Shown here: in pieces, positions 19,439 to 28,239 of the stretch
How positions within the stretch are numbered: the first letter of the stretch is position 1
How the letters are laid out: every line of letters starts with the position of its first letter
Assembly: GCA_011390335.1 (NCBI GenBank)
Contig: JAABSO010000035.1
Location: 1-44,286 of the forward strand
Direction: 5' to 3'
Length of the DNA: 44,286 bases
Source of the DNA: Desulfotignum sp.
Lineage (GTDB): Bacteria; Desulfobacterota; Desulfobacteria; Desulfobacterales; Desulfobacteraceae
The notes under the pieces: generated by a model
Told to the model about the DNA's origin: nothing
The model's input: the letters and a program-made list of their open reading frames with translations, nothing else
The model's database searches: none
Position numbers and translations under genes: made by a program

Positions 19439-21885
19439 ATGGATGTCCTGTCGGAGGATTCTTGAGCGGACAAAGCTGACGGAACTGTTGGCAGATAAAT
19501 ATCAAACCGGGTTTGATCGCTGGTGTCAACCACAATGCGGCCATTGAGTTCTGTAACAAATCCGTAAACAATGGAAAGTCCCAGGCCGGTCCCTTTTCCC
19601 ACCTCTTTTGTGGTGTAGAAGGGGTCGAAGATCCGGTGTTCAATGATATCAGGGATACCCGGGCCGTTGTCGGCAAACCGTAACACCACCTGGCTGTTTT
19701 CTGATACGTCTGTTTCAATGGTGATGGTATCCCCGCTTTCCTGGAGTGCATCCACGGCATTGAGCCAGAGATTGGTCAGGATCTGTTCCAGCACAGCCCC
19801 GTCACATGTTACCGGCGAAAGTCCCTCTGACAGATGGGTGACGATTTTGATTTTTCTGGATACCGCCTGGGCTTTGAATATCGACACCACCTGAATCACC
19901 ACCTGATTCAGGTCACAGGTACCGGTAATTGATTTTTTGGGCCGGGACAGGGCCAAAAGATCCTGAACCACCTTCTGGGCCGCTTTGGTATGTTTGGAGA
20001 TGATATCGATATCCGACACAATCTCCTTGTCGGTCACGGCATCCCTTACCAGGTCGGTGTAACACTGAATGACCCCTAAAGGATTGTTGATTTCATGGGC
20101 CACGCCGGCGGCCAGTTTGCCGATGGCCCCCAGGTGCTCGGCCTGGCGCATTCGTTCCTCCATCTGCTTTTCCTGGGTGATGTTCCGGGCATAAACCACA
20201 ATCTGCAGCCGGGCCTGGTCCCGCCGGGGCAGCGGATACAGATCAATATCAAAATACCGGTCATCACGGGTGTAAATTTCTTCACTCACGGGCCGGCCGG
20301 TGCGGGTCACATGGTTCAGAATGCTGCAATCTGACGGGTTTGATATATTGGCACACAAAAATGATTGCAAGGCTGTTTCCTTTTCGTTTTTTGAACCCAA
20401 GCCCAGAAAATCATGACCGGCACGGTTGGTAATGATGATATGGCAATCCTCATCAATGAGCAGCAATGGGTCACTGATGCCTTCAAACACGGACTGGAGC
20501 ATGTCGTGCTGGGATCTGATGCCTGAAAATACATGGATATTTTCAATGAGCACCGCCACCTGCTGCCCCAGGGCAAGCAGCACATCCCCATCCAGATCAC
20601 CAGGGTCCGGATTGTTCTCCCAGAAAAGAGACAAAATACCCCAATGGCTTTCCTGGGATTTCACCGGAACAAACAGGTTGCGGCCTTTGAACAGGATCTC
20701 ATTTTTCCAAAGCAAATCCCTGGTTTCATGCGGCAGATCCGGCGCATGTTCTCCCGATTTCCAGGCATAATATTTTTCCGATGATACCAGACAGTAATAT
20801 ACCACATCAGTTGCCTGGTATCGTTTTCCCACGCTTTCCAGCAGGGCGGACAAGAGCTGCCCGGTGGTCAGGGCCCCGCCGAAACCGGTGAGCAGATCTA
20901 CAAACAGCCGCACATCTCCCAGGTGTTTTGTTGCTTTTCTGTCCAGTTCCCGGGTCCGGTCCTCCACCATTTTTTCCAGGTTCTGGGTATGGTCTTCCAG
21001 TTTTCTGCGGGCATCGGAAAGGCACACCGCTAGCTCATCCACCCCTTCGATCAAACCTTCTATCTCATCTCTTTGTTCCAGTTTCTGGATGATACCCTGT
21101 TCAGTTTCTCCGGAAAACCGGGTCTTGAAAATCCGGGACAGATCCTGGAGGTTTTTCATTACCAGCCGGTCAAAAAACAGGCTGATCAGACCGATGAAGA
21201 AGAAAATACCCAGCAGATAGAGCATCAGGTACTGAAAGGTCAGTTCCTTGGCCGGGCTTTTGATCATGGCCACGGGAAAGCCGGCCACCACCACGCCTCC
21301 CACCTCATCAACCTGATAATGAAATCCGTTTTGATCACCGTAAATATCAATGAGTTCGACCGGCGCATCTTTAGGATCTCCATGGCAGTTCATGCACGAT
21401 GCCATGAACACCACGGGCCGGGCAACCAGGCGGTATTCTTCGCCCCCCACTGAAGTGGTGTTTTCCCAGATCCGGGCATCCGGATTCCGCTGGAAATGCG
21501 CGATCAGGTCCGATTCAATCTCATTCGGCTCAGAAGACGGATTTCTGGCGTTTTTTGCCACCCGGCGGTAGTGGTAATTGGATGCATCTTTCAGGTTGAG
21601 CCGGGCCATCACTTCCCTGGAAATATAGGAAGAGGACATGGCCTTGAGGATGAAGCGTCCTTCGGGAAGTGCTGCAAACATCTCAGGCCGCAGTTCACTT
21701 TTGACATAGTCCTGGACCGCGTCGGACTGGGCCAGGAGCATCTTGGACCGCTGACGGATTTCCGATTCCATGATGGAGTTGATATGAAAATACATGATCA
21801 GGCTGATGCAGACACCCAGGGCCAGGATGAACACTACCAGGCCGGTGATGAATTTAAGCCTCAGATTAAATTTACGGGGCTGCAT
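19435..21885 (-). CDS. Heme-c sensor histidine kinase (Tll0287/DUF3365-type domain, HAMP, GAF, PAS, HisKA, HATPase)
   Basis: The protein has 816 residues from the ATG at 21885, chosen because GGAG lies 8 bases upstream; the frame also opens at 21915. One membrane helix near the N-terminus is followed by a periplasmic domain of about 180 residues ending in CMNCHG, a CxxCH site for covalent heme c (about residues 164-168). Its order and the VGGEEYRLVARP text fit the Tll0287/DUF3365 family. A second helix, HAMP, a GAF-like and a PAS domain, the H-box GVAHEINNPLG, N-box LWLNAVDAL and G-boxes DNGPGI and GTGLGLS follow. Heme in such kinases can sense redox state or gases (family knowledge). It is coupled to the NtrC-type regulator. 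Confidence 0.92.
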   Translation of the reverse strand: MQPRKFNLRLKFITGLVVFILALGVCISLIMYFHINSIMESEIRQRSKMLLAQSDAVQDYVKSELRPEMFAALPEGRFILKAMSSSYISREVMARLNLKDASNYHYRRVAKNARNPSSEPNEIESDLIAHFQRNPDARIWENTTSVGGEEYRLVARPVVFMASCMNCHGDPKDAPVELIDIYGDQNGFHYQVDEVGGVVVAGFPVAMIKSPAKELTFQYLMLYLLGIFFFIGLISLFFDRLVMKNLQDLSRIFKTRFSGETEQGIIQKLEQRDEIEGLIEGVDELAVCLSDARRKLEDHTQNLEKMVEDRTRELDRKATKHLGDVRLFVDLLTGFGGALTTGQLLSALLESVGKRYQATDVVYYCLVSSEKYYAWKSGEHAPDLPHETRDLLWKNEILFKGRNLFVPVKSQESHWGILSLFWENNPDPGDLDGDVLLALGQQVAVLIENIHVFSGIRSQHDMLQSVFEGISDPLLLIDEDCHIIITNRAGHDFLGLGSKNEKETALQSFLCANISNPSDCSILNHVTRTGRPVSEEIYTRDDRYFDIDLYPLPRRDQARLQIVVYARNITQEKQMEERMRQAEHLGAIGKLAAGVAHEINNPLGVIQCYTDLVRDAVTDKEIVSDIDIISKHTKAAQKVVQDLLALSRPKKSITGTCDLNQVVIQVVSIFKAQAVSRKIKIVTHLSEGLSPVTCDGAVLEQILTNLWLNAVDALQESGDTITIETDVSENSQVVLRFADNGPGIPDIIEHRIFDPFYTTKEVGKGTGLGLSIVYGFVTELNGRIVVDTSDQTRFDIYLPTVPSALSAQESSDRTSI

Positions 21886-22015
21886 AGGCGGTTCTCCATA
21901 TTTTCGTTCAACCATGTCACCATAAAGAATCCATCAGTGAATTGCAAGATGATCTGCATCAGGTGCTGCTCCAGGGATACACAGGTGCCAACTTGAGTTT
22001 ACAGTTACGGTCTGG

Positions 22016-22050
22016 ATGGTTAATATAACTACCTGTATTTATGGTTAATA
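22016..22050 (+). promoter_or_regulatory. Direct-repeat pair, candidate enhancer for the NtrC-type regulator
   Basis: ATGGTTAATA occurs at 22016-22025 and again at 22041-22050, a 25-bp period, just upstream of the sigma-54-like promoter and between the divergent kinase and transporter genes. Paired activator sites upstream of a -24/-12 element are usual for NtrC-family proteins. Binding is inferred. Confidence 0.45.
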
Positions 22051-22067
22051 CAAGAAATTATGTCCGG

Positions 22068-22083
22068 CGGCATATATTTTGCT
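22068..22083 (+). promoter_or_regulatory. Candidate sigma-54 promoter of the COG2855 transporter gene
   Basis: CGGCATATATTTTGCT has GG and GC with the exact 10-bp spacing and TTTGCT at -12; the -24 block (GGCA) matches, while the first base and CG after it do not. The start would be near 22094, leaving a leader of about 92 bases before the ATG at 22186. Confidence 0.6.
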
Positions 22084-22185
22084 GTGAATAGCGGGAAGCG
22101 GGATAACAGGACAACGGAATAGCAATCGGAAATAGAACAGACACTAACGCGTGTCGGAAATCATTTTTACAAGGAGGGAAACAAA

Positions 22186-23925
22186 ATGGCGGATAATGCA
22201 GAAATCGTCCGGGATGTCGGAAAATGGGAATGGTCCGAGCTGTTCAAAAAAGAGGACTGGCTTGCGATCTGGCTGGGATTTATCATTCTGGCTGTCGGGG
22301 TGGCCGTGTTTTTACCCCGGCCGCCGGCAGACCTCGATGCAAAGCTGGCCAGGGCCGATGCCGTTCTGGAAGCAGAGGATGAACGGGCTTCGTTTCATAC
22401 CATTGAATGGCATAAGGCCAATGATGCAAAAACCGGGTTGCGCGCCAGCAAAGAGCCCCATGGCAAAACCCTTGCCAAATGGTTGAGCCGGCCTGCCAGA
22501 TGGGCTGCCAATCCGATGCAGGCCCTGTACCTGAGCGAATCAAAGGCAGCGGAAATCCGGGAGAATGCCGCAGCAGCATATGCCCGGGCCAAAGAACAGA
22601 CGGATGCGGCCCTGGCAAATGCGGAAACCGTTCAGGCGACTGCAGCTGCCGCTGGTTTTCAGAACAGGGAGCTGAACAAGGCGGCGGAAACCGCCATAAA
22701 GGAATGGCGGGATGCCCGGAAAAAGGAGAGCAGCGCAAAGTCCAAGGCTGAAACCAAGGCCTATAACAAGATCCCCTACCTGATCGGGATCATGATCATT
22801 TTCATGCTGTTTTTCACCCCTGGTGCCAAGCTGATGGGGAAAAATCCCGCGTTGTTCATGCAGGGATTTCTTTTTGTTTTTCTGCTGGCCATCGCGGCCG
22901 AGATCATCGGCGGGCAGGCCACTTTGCGCAGCTGGGGTTTTGGACCGTTGATCTGGGCCATTCTCGGGGGAATGCTGATCGCCAATACCGTGGGGACACC
23001 AAAATTCATCCAGGAAGGGGCCCAGACAGAATATTTCATCAAGACCGGCCTCGTGCTGCTGGGGGCTGAAATCCTGTTCGGCAAAATCCTTGCCATCGGC
23101 CAGGCTGGCATTTTCGTGGCATGGGCAGTCACCCCCACCGTGCTGGTGCTGACCTACATCTTCGGTCAGCGCGTTTTGAAGATGGAATCCAAGACCCTGA
23201 ACATCACTGTATCCTCGGATATGTGTGTGTGCGGCGTGTCAGCAGCCATTGCCACGGCAGCCGCCTGCCGGGCCACAAAAGAGGAGTTGACCATCGCTTT
23301 GGGCATGTCCATGCTCTTCACTGCGGTGATGATGATCGCCCTGCCGTCCTTTATCGTGGCGATGGGCATGCATCCGGTTCTGGGCGGGGCCTGGATCGGC
23401 GGTACCATAGATTCCACCGGCGCGGTGGTGGCGGCCGGAGCCTTTCTTGGTGAGGTCGGCATGTTCGTGGCCGCCACCATCAAAATGATCCAGAACGTGA
23501 TGATCGGCGTGATTGCCTTTGGTGTAGCGGTTTACTGGTGCGCCAGGGTGGACTGCACACCCGGCCAGCAGGTGAGCAAGATGGAGATCTGGTATCGCTT
23601 TCCAAAGTTCGTACTCGGATTCATCCTGGCTTCGGTCATTTTTTCCCTGATGTTTGAATCCATGGGTGCGAAGGGCACCGCCATGCTGGACCACGGTGTT
23701 CTGCGCGGTTTTTCCCGCATTTGCCGGGAATGGTTCTTTATTCTGGCGTTTGCCTCTATCGGCCTGACCTCCAACTTCCGGGAAATGGCCAAACATTTCA
23801 AGGGCGGTAAGCCGGTCATCCTGTATGTCTGCGGTCAGAGCCTGAACCTGGTATTGACACTGCTGGCAGCTTACATTATGTTCTTTGTGGTTTTCCCCGG
23901 TGTTACCGAAAGCCTGATGAACTAA
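22186..23925 (+). CDS. YeiH/COG2855-family putative sulfate exporter with N-terminal membrane-anchored coiled-coil extension
   Basis: The protein has 579 residues; YeiH proteins are usually about 330-350. Residues about 195-579 are the multi-spanning COG2855 core (VGTPKFIQEGAQTEYFIKTGLVLLGAEILFGKI; SSDMCVCGVSAAIATAAACRATKEEL; FASIGLTSNFREMAKH). Before it lie one helix (about 26-45) and some 140 soluble Ala/Glu/Lys-rich residues likely to be helical or coiled-coil. COG2855 members include TauZ-type proteins proposed to export sulfate or sulfite. The RBS AAGGAGGGAAACAAA precedes the ATG. It is divergent from the heme kinase/NtrC pair and probably under their control. The substrate is inferred. 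Confidence 0.85.
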   Translation: MADNAEIVRDVGKWEWSELFKKEDWLAIWLGFIILAVGVAVFLPRPPADLDAKLARADAVLEAEDERASFHTIEWHKANDAKTGLRASKEPHGKTLAKWLSRPARWAANPMQALYLSESKAAEIRENAAAAYARAKEQTDAALANAETVQATAAAAGFQNRELNKAAETAIKEWRDARKKESSAKSKAETKAYNKIPYLIGIMIIFMLFFTPGAKLMGKNPALFMQGFLFVFLLAIAAEIIGGQATLRSWGFGPLIWAILGGMLIANTVGTPKFIQEGAQTEYFIKTGLVLLGAEILFGKILAIGQAGIFVAWAVTPTVLVLTYIFGQRVLKMESKTLNITVSSDMCVCGVSAAIATAAACRATKEELTIALGMSMLFTAVMMIALPSFIVAMGMHPVLGGAWIGGTIDSTGAVVAAGAFLGEVGMFVAATIKMIQNVMIGVIAFGVAVYWCARVDCTPGQQVSKMEIWYRFPKFVLGFILASVIFSLMFESMGAKGTAMLDHGVLRGFSRICREWFFILAFASIGLTSNFREMAKHFKGGKPVILYVCGQSLNLVLTLLAAYIMFFVVFPGVTESLMN

Positions 23926-23953
23926 CCTGAATCACCGCAAGGATGGTGTGGTC

Positions 23954-24217
23954 ATGCAAAAAATGGACGTTCAAACCGGGAATATGGTCAAAAAAGGAGG
24001 CAAACTGCGCGGCTGGCTTGGTCTGACCGCTGGTCTGGCCCTGATCTGGACCCTGGCCTACGTGATTTTGCCCTGGGGCAGCAAGCTCCCCTTAATTGCG
24101 CCGGTCATGCAGGCCATCGCGGTTTCCGACATCGATGCCGGTGCTTACTGGTACACCCAGTCCGAGGAAACCGCTATTGCCCAGATGTATGTCCGCCATG
24201 CCATCGGCAGCAAATAG
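23954..24217 (+). CDS. Small membrane protein paired with the COG2855 transporter
   Basis: The protein has 87 residues with the start taken at the ATG at 23954, about 10 bases after AAGG; a GTG at 23948 would add two residues. After a basic N-terminus (KKGGKLRG) comes one hydrophobic helix (WLGLTAGLALIWTLAYVILPW), then a polar tail with DAGAYWYTQSEE. It lies 28 bp after the transporter stop and before a strong terminator, so the two form one transcript. I do not recognise the family; a subunit role is inference from the linkage. Confidence 0.72.
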   Translation: MQKMDVQTGNMVKKGGKLRGWLGLTAGLALIWTLAYVILPWGSKLPLIAPVMQAIAVSDIDAGAYWYTQSEETAIAQMYVRHAIGSK

Positions 24218-24239
24218 GAGAGAGTAAACCTGAGATTCC

Positions 24240-24283
24240 GGCCCGGGCAGACCGCGTATTCGGTCCGCCCGGGCCTTTATTTT
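24240..24283 (+). terminator. Rho-independent terminator after the transporter operon
   Basis: Arms GGCCCGGGCAGACC (24240-24253) and GGTCCGCCCGGGCC (24262-24275) pair at 13 of 14 positions around an 8-base loop, followed by TTTATTTT. It closes the transporter and small membrane protein operon. Confidence 0.9.
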
Positions 24284-24436
24284 CCCGAAGAGAAACAAAT
24301 GCGAAGCAATACACATGCTTTTGCCGGAAGACTGCGTTCCAGGAGGGAACATACCGTGCTTCTGGAGCCCAAGGACTGGATCCAGGTGGGGGGGTGACCT
24401 CCAGTTGCAACGCCGCCTGCGGCTACTGTCCCCGTT

Positions 24437-25036
24437 TCACCCGAAAAAGGTGGGCAGTTCCTCTTCCCGCAGGGCAAGGGCGGCCTTCTGCATCCTTTTG
24501 GTCACATCCCTGGCCTCTTTTTCGGGGTGGTAGGCCCGGAGAACGGCTTCATTGACCTCCTCTTCGGCCCGGACCAGCTCTTTTAAAAAGCGCCGGTACT
24601 CTGCGGCAGTCCGATAGGTTTTCCTGATCAGATCCTGGTAGCTGGAACCCTGCTGGCACAGCAGTTTTTTGTAGTGATATTTGAGGAGTTCCACTTCCGC
24701 AATTTGTTTGTCCTTCACCCGCATCACATTGGGTGAATTCTTAAGATCATCGGAGCTGAAGGCTTCATTGTAATCTTCGTTTTTCCTGCCTGAATCGATC
24801 TCCTCCTTCGCCGAATCCAGGGCAAGGAATTTTGAACGCGTCAAGCCTTTGCTGAAATCGTGAACCGCTGCCTTGTATTGCTGGATCTTGTGTGCATAAT
24901 AGAGGAACAGGATCGGAATGAGGACAAGCCAGACCGATATTTTCGGTTTTTGCAGGACCTGCCTGGCAACGCGGTAGGCAAACTGGTTTTCCTGATTCCA
25001 GATGAGATCGTAGGCGGTCTGTTTTTCCCGGGTCAT
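24437..25036 (-). CDS. Hypothetical single-pass membrane protein, charged helical
   Basis: The protein has 199 residues. Residues 1-30 are polar, a hydrophobic helix follows (about 34-47, ISVWLVLIPILFLYY), and the remaining 150 residues are Lys/Glu/Arg-rich and likely helical. The ATG is preceded by GGAGCAGCCCTTTC. It stands alone between a terminator and the divergent MlaC-like gene. I do not recognise a function. The 153 bp before its stop (24284-24436) hold nothing I can identify. Confidence 0.68.
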   Translation of the reverse strand: MTREKQTAYDLIWNQENQFAYRVARQVLQKPKISVWLVLIPILFLYYAHKIQQYKAAVHDFSKGLTRSKFLALDSAKEEIDSGRKNEDYNEAFSSDDLKNSPNVMRVKDKQIAEVELLKYHYKKLLCQQGSSYQDLIRKTYRTAAEYRRFLKELVRAEEEVNEAVLRAYHPEKEARDVTKRMQKAALALREEELPTFFG

Positions 25037-25335
25037 GAAAGGGCTGCTCCTTATTTAGTGTATTTCTCCTGTGCAAGCCCACTTCCGGGCGTATCATAAA
25101 CGACAAGTATACCATGAAAACAATTGAAGTAAATCGAATTAATGAATTTTATCAACAGCACCTCAGGCGGTTCAAACAGCAGACTGCATATCTTTTGCAG
25201 TGAGCACAGATAATGTACCAGAAAAAGTCCAACATTCTCAGGGATCCTGCTCAGACAATTGGATGAACCTTTTTGTTGACAAAAGCCAGGATCTGTCTAA
25301 TTTTTTGAAAAAATACCGGTATTTAAAAATGGAAA

Positions 25336-25968
25336 ATGTTTATGAAGCTGTTTGCATTTCTTGTTCCTGTTGTAATCATATGTCATGCCTTCCTGCCATG
25401 GGCACTGGCAGAGACACCTTCCGCCAGAAAACAACTGGAATACACAATAGATAAAGTAACCAGTATTCTCACAGAATTGACGACTGGAAAAGAGACGGAC
25501 AAAAATGAACAGATGTCCCTGCTTTGTGACGTTGTCTATGAAAGGTTCAGTCTTGCAAAAACAGCCCGGTTGAGCCTGATGGACCATTGGGGGAAAAGAA
25601 CAGATGTGGAAAAAGATGCATTTGTTGCATTGTTTGGAAAATTTCTTGAAAACGCCTATCTGTCAAAAGCAGACAGATATCAGGGAGAGCAGGTTGTTTT
25701 TGTAAGAGAAAAAATTGATCATAAAAGGGCACAGGTGCATGTCAGGGTCCTCTACGGCGTGCTGGTGATTCCGGCCACGGTAAAAATGCATCTGACCCGG
25801 GGCGGACAGTGGATGGTTTATGACGTGGCAGCTTTCGGTATCAGTCTGGTGGGGAACTACAGGGCCCAGTTCAACCATATCATCGAACGCCATTCCTATG
25901 AAAAAGTGATTCAGATCATGGAAGAAAAAACAAATGGTCATACCGGTTGTAAGGAGTCATATCGATAA
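25336..25968 (+). CDS. MlaC/Ttg2D-like periplasmic phospholipid-binding protein
   Basis: The protein has 210 residues with a signal peptide ending LPWALA. The mature part fits the Tol_Tol_Ttg2 (MlaC) family: an N-terminal helix, ARLSLMDHWGKRTDVEKDAFVALFGKFLENAYLS, then strands including VLVIPATVKMHLTRGGQWMVYDVAAFGISLVGNYRAQF. MlaC carries phospholipids between the membranes. No mla transporter genes are adjacent, so the role here may be a stand-alone paralogue. The divergent 299-bp region before it holds no gene I can support. Confidence 0.85.
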   Translation: MFMKLFAFLVPVVIICHAFLPWALAETPSARKQLEYTIDKVTSILTELTTGKETDKNEQMSLLCDVVYERFSLAKTARLSLMDHWGKRTDVEKDAFVALFGKFLENAYLSKADRYQGEQVVFVREKIDHKRAQVHVRVLYGVLVIPATVKMHLTRGGQWMVYDVAAFGISLVGNYRAQFNHIIERHSYEKVIQIMEEKTNGHTGCKESYR

Positions 25969-25989
25969 GATCGAACATGGCGATATGGA

Positions 25990-27402
25990 TCACCCTGTTT
26001 TACCCTTGTTCTCTTTTACGAGCCGGTCCCGTTCTTCTTTTAATGTTGCTGATAATCCGATTTTATAGATATGCGGGTTATCAAATCTCTTGTATTCCCG
26101 GGGCAGTTTATTCAGCTGCTTTCGGCTGAAATCGGCTATCTCCTCCAGTTTTTTCGACGCGGTCAGACGCTTTCCTTTTTCGACAATTTTTTCCAGGAGC
26201 GGTTCTTTTGAAAACCCACCCAGGGGTAACGATTTATGTAAATCAATGGGATGATACATGATATCAAAATTTGTTTCATCTGTCAGGGCAACTGCTTCGC
26301 CGCCATAGAATAATCCGTCGGGATGGAGCAGTCTGTATACCTGTTTTCTGCCCGGAAGGTTGGTTTTTTCGATACTTTCAGACAGTTTCAGGCGTGGTTC
26401 CTTGTTTGCATATGCCAGTTTGTAAACCCCGTCAAGGGCTGCATCCGGCTGGCCGGTTACCAGACTGGTACCTACGCCGAACAAATCAATAGGGGCATTC
26501 TGCATCAGCAGGCTTTTGATCACGTTTTCATCCAGTTGATTGGAAGCAGCAATCTTTACATACTGTAATCCCGCAGTATCAAGCATTTTACGGGACTCTC
26601 TGGCCAGCCAGGCAAGATCTCCACTGTCCAGCCGGATGCCTTTCAGCCGGTTCCCCGTTTTCTCCATCTCTTTGCCCACTTTTACCGCATTCGGAACACC
26701 GCTTTTCAGTGTGTTGTAGGTATCCACAAGTAGCACACAGTCGTGGGGCCGCACTTTGGCAAAGTCGCGGAATGCGGATATTTCATTATCATATCTTTGA
26801 ATGAAGGAATGGGCCATGGTCCCGGAGACGGGTATGCCGTAATCGCGGCCTGCACGTACATTGCTGGTGGCATCAAATCCCCCGATAAAGGCTGCCCTTG
26901 CAGCGGAATATCCGCCGGTTCCCGGTGCCCGCCGCAATCCAAAATCCACCAGTTTGCGGTCTCCGGCCGCAAGCCGCATGCGGCTTGCTTTGGTGGCAAT
27001 CAGGGACTGATAGTTCAGTATATTGAGAATCAGGGTTTCAAGCAGCTGGGTTTCTATGATCGGGGCCTCCACAATCAATACCGGGCGGTTGGGAAAAATC
27101 AGGTCACCCTCCCTGGAAGCATATATATTGCCCCGGAAGTGAAAATCTTTCAGATAATCCAGAAATGCCTTATCCATTCCCTGGGCCTGCAGAAATTTCA
27201 GATCTTTTTCATCAAAATGAAAGGTTTCAATGGTTTCGATCAGATCTTCAAGACCGGCAAATACGGCATATCCTCCTTCAAAGGGCAGTTTCCTGAAAAA
27301 ATAATCAAATGCGGCTGTCTCATCCTGCAAGCCTTTGTGAAAATAGACCTGGGACATGGTGATCTGATAAAAGTCTGTGTATGTTGCAGTGTAATCAAAC
27401 AT
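25990..27402 (-). CDS. pncB: Nicotinate phosphoribosyltransferase
   Basis: The protein has 470 residues, within the family range. The N-terminus YTATYTDFYQITMSQVYF, the active-site stretch LVDFGLRRAPGTGGYSAARAAFIGGFDATSNV, GTMAHSFIQRY and LRLDSGDLAWLA-type IRLDSGDLAWLARESR are hallmarks. It makes nicotinate mononucleotide from nicotinate and PRPP with ATP, the salvage entry to NAD. It converges with the MlaC-like gene and stands alone. Confidence 0.95.
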   Translation of the reverse strand: MFDYTATYTDFYQITMSQVYFHKGLQDETAAFDYFFRKLPFEGGYAVFAGLEDLIETIETFHFDEKDLKFLQAQGMDKAFLDYLKDFHFRGNIYASREGDLIFPNRPVLIVEAPIIETQLLETLILNILNYQSLIATKASRMRLAAGDRKLVDFGLRRAPGTGGYSAARAAFIGGFDATSNVRAGRDYGIPVSGTMAHSFIQRYDNEISAFRDFAKVRPHDCVLLVDTYNTLKSGVPNAVKVGKEMEKTGNRLKGIRLDSGDLAWLARESRKMLDTAGLQYVKIAASNQLDENVIKSLLMQNAPIDLFGVGTSLVTGQPDAALDGVYKLAYANKEPRLKLSESIEKTNLPGRKQVYRLLHPDGLFYGGEAVALTDETNFDIMYHPIDLHKSLPLGGFSKEPLLEKIVEKGKRLTASKKLEEIADFSRKQLNKLPREYKRFDNPHIYKIGLSATLKEERDRLVKENKGKTG

Positions 27403-27547
27403 AAAAATCTCATTTTTACTTGGTTGTATTTTAAGCAGGCAATATAATTATGTTTGAGGAAAAATCAAATCCAGCCTGATCCCACTGCCCCTGCCGGCAT
27501 AGTCAGCTTCAAGGACTGCCTGGTTTATGCCCGGCAGCTGGATTGTT

Positions 27548-28144
27548 TCAGGGTCTTCCCAGCCGGTCACAAACCCCCACTGCCAGCGCATAAATAATAT
27601 CTGATGCCAGGTGGCGGGCGATGGTTTTGTCAAACAGCAGTTTTGCTTCAGTGGGAAATTCATCGTCCCCTTGCCAGTACAGCACCGCCACCGGTATCCG
27701 GGGGGTGATAAAAAATTCAAAGGCAGCATCCGCCATATTAAGCACCGTACCTCCATATTGTTCACACCGGATTTTGAACCCGGTGATATCCCCGTCAAAC
27801 CGGGAGGCAATCCTGTGCGCAGGAATCTCATGGGGTCCTCTGAAAAAGGTGGCACCGCCGGCAATATCTTTTTCAGAAATCCACTGGCCGGCCGGCTGGA
27901 TCTCCTGGACACCCAGCAGATAATGCACCAGAAACAGGTCAAAATAGGGATGCAGTGGTTCATGATCCTGGCTGATACAGAAAATTTCTGCCTTTCCAGG
28001 ATCCACCGTATACTGCTTCTCCCACATTGTTACAGCATAGGTTCCGGCCTCTTTATCATATTCACACAATGCCCGGCTGCAGACATTTGCCGGATTCTGT
28101 TGTGCCAGTTGCGTAAAAAAGGTATGGTCCACTAAATCAGCCAT
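27548..28144 (-). CDS. DUF3786 domain protein
   Basis: The protein has 198 residues. Text such as LFLVHYLLGVQ, GQWISEKDIAGGATFFRGPHEIP, RFDGDITGF and PRIPVAVLYWQGDDEFPTEAKLLFDK matches the DUF3786 pattern, a family common in anaerobes and frequently near corrinoid or one-carbon genes; its biochemical role is not known to me. No such partner lies here. The ATG is 12 bases after GGGAGAA. An overlapping frame at 27448-27963 is a shadow. Nothing is seen in the 145 bp between this gene and pncB. Confidence 0.8.
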   Translation of the reverse strand: MADLVDHTFFTQLAQQNPANVCSRALCEYDKEAGTYAVTMWEKQYTVDPGKAEIFCISQDHEPLHPYFDLFLVHYLLGVQEIQPAGQWISEKDIAGGATFFRGPHEIPAHRIASRFDGDITGFKIRCEQYGGTVLNMADAAFEFFITPRIPVAVLYWQGDDEFPTEAKLLFDKTIARHLASDIIYALAVGVCDRLGRP

Positions 28145-28239
28145 TAATCGGTCATTCTCCCTTCAATCGGTTCGTATGGTCAAAGGTTGTGCCTGTTCTG
28201 ATTCCTCAGGCGCATGGTCAGTTTCCAGCACGCACCAGA

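Noticed and set aside
25958..25987. Hairpin between the MlaC-like and pncB genes
   Set aside because: Only 7 bp, overlapping a coding end, and no T-run, so not called a terminator.
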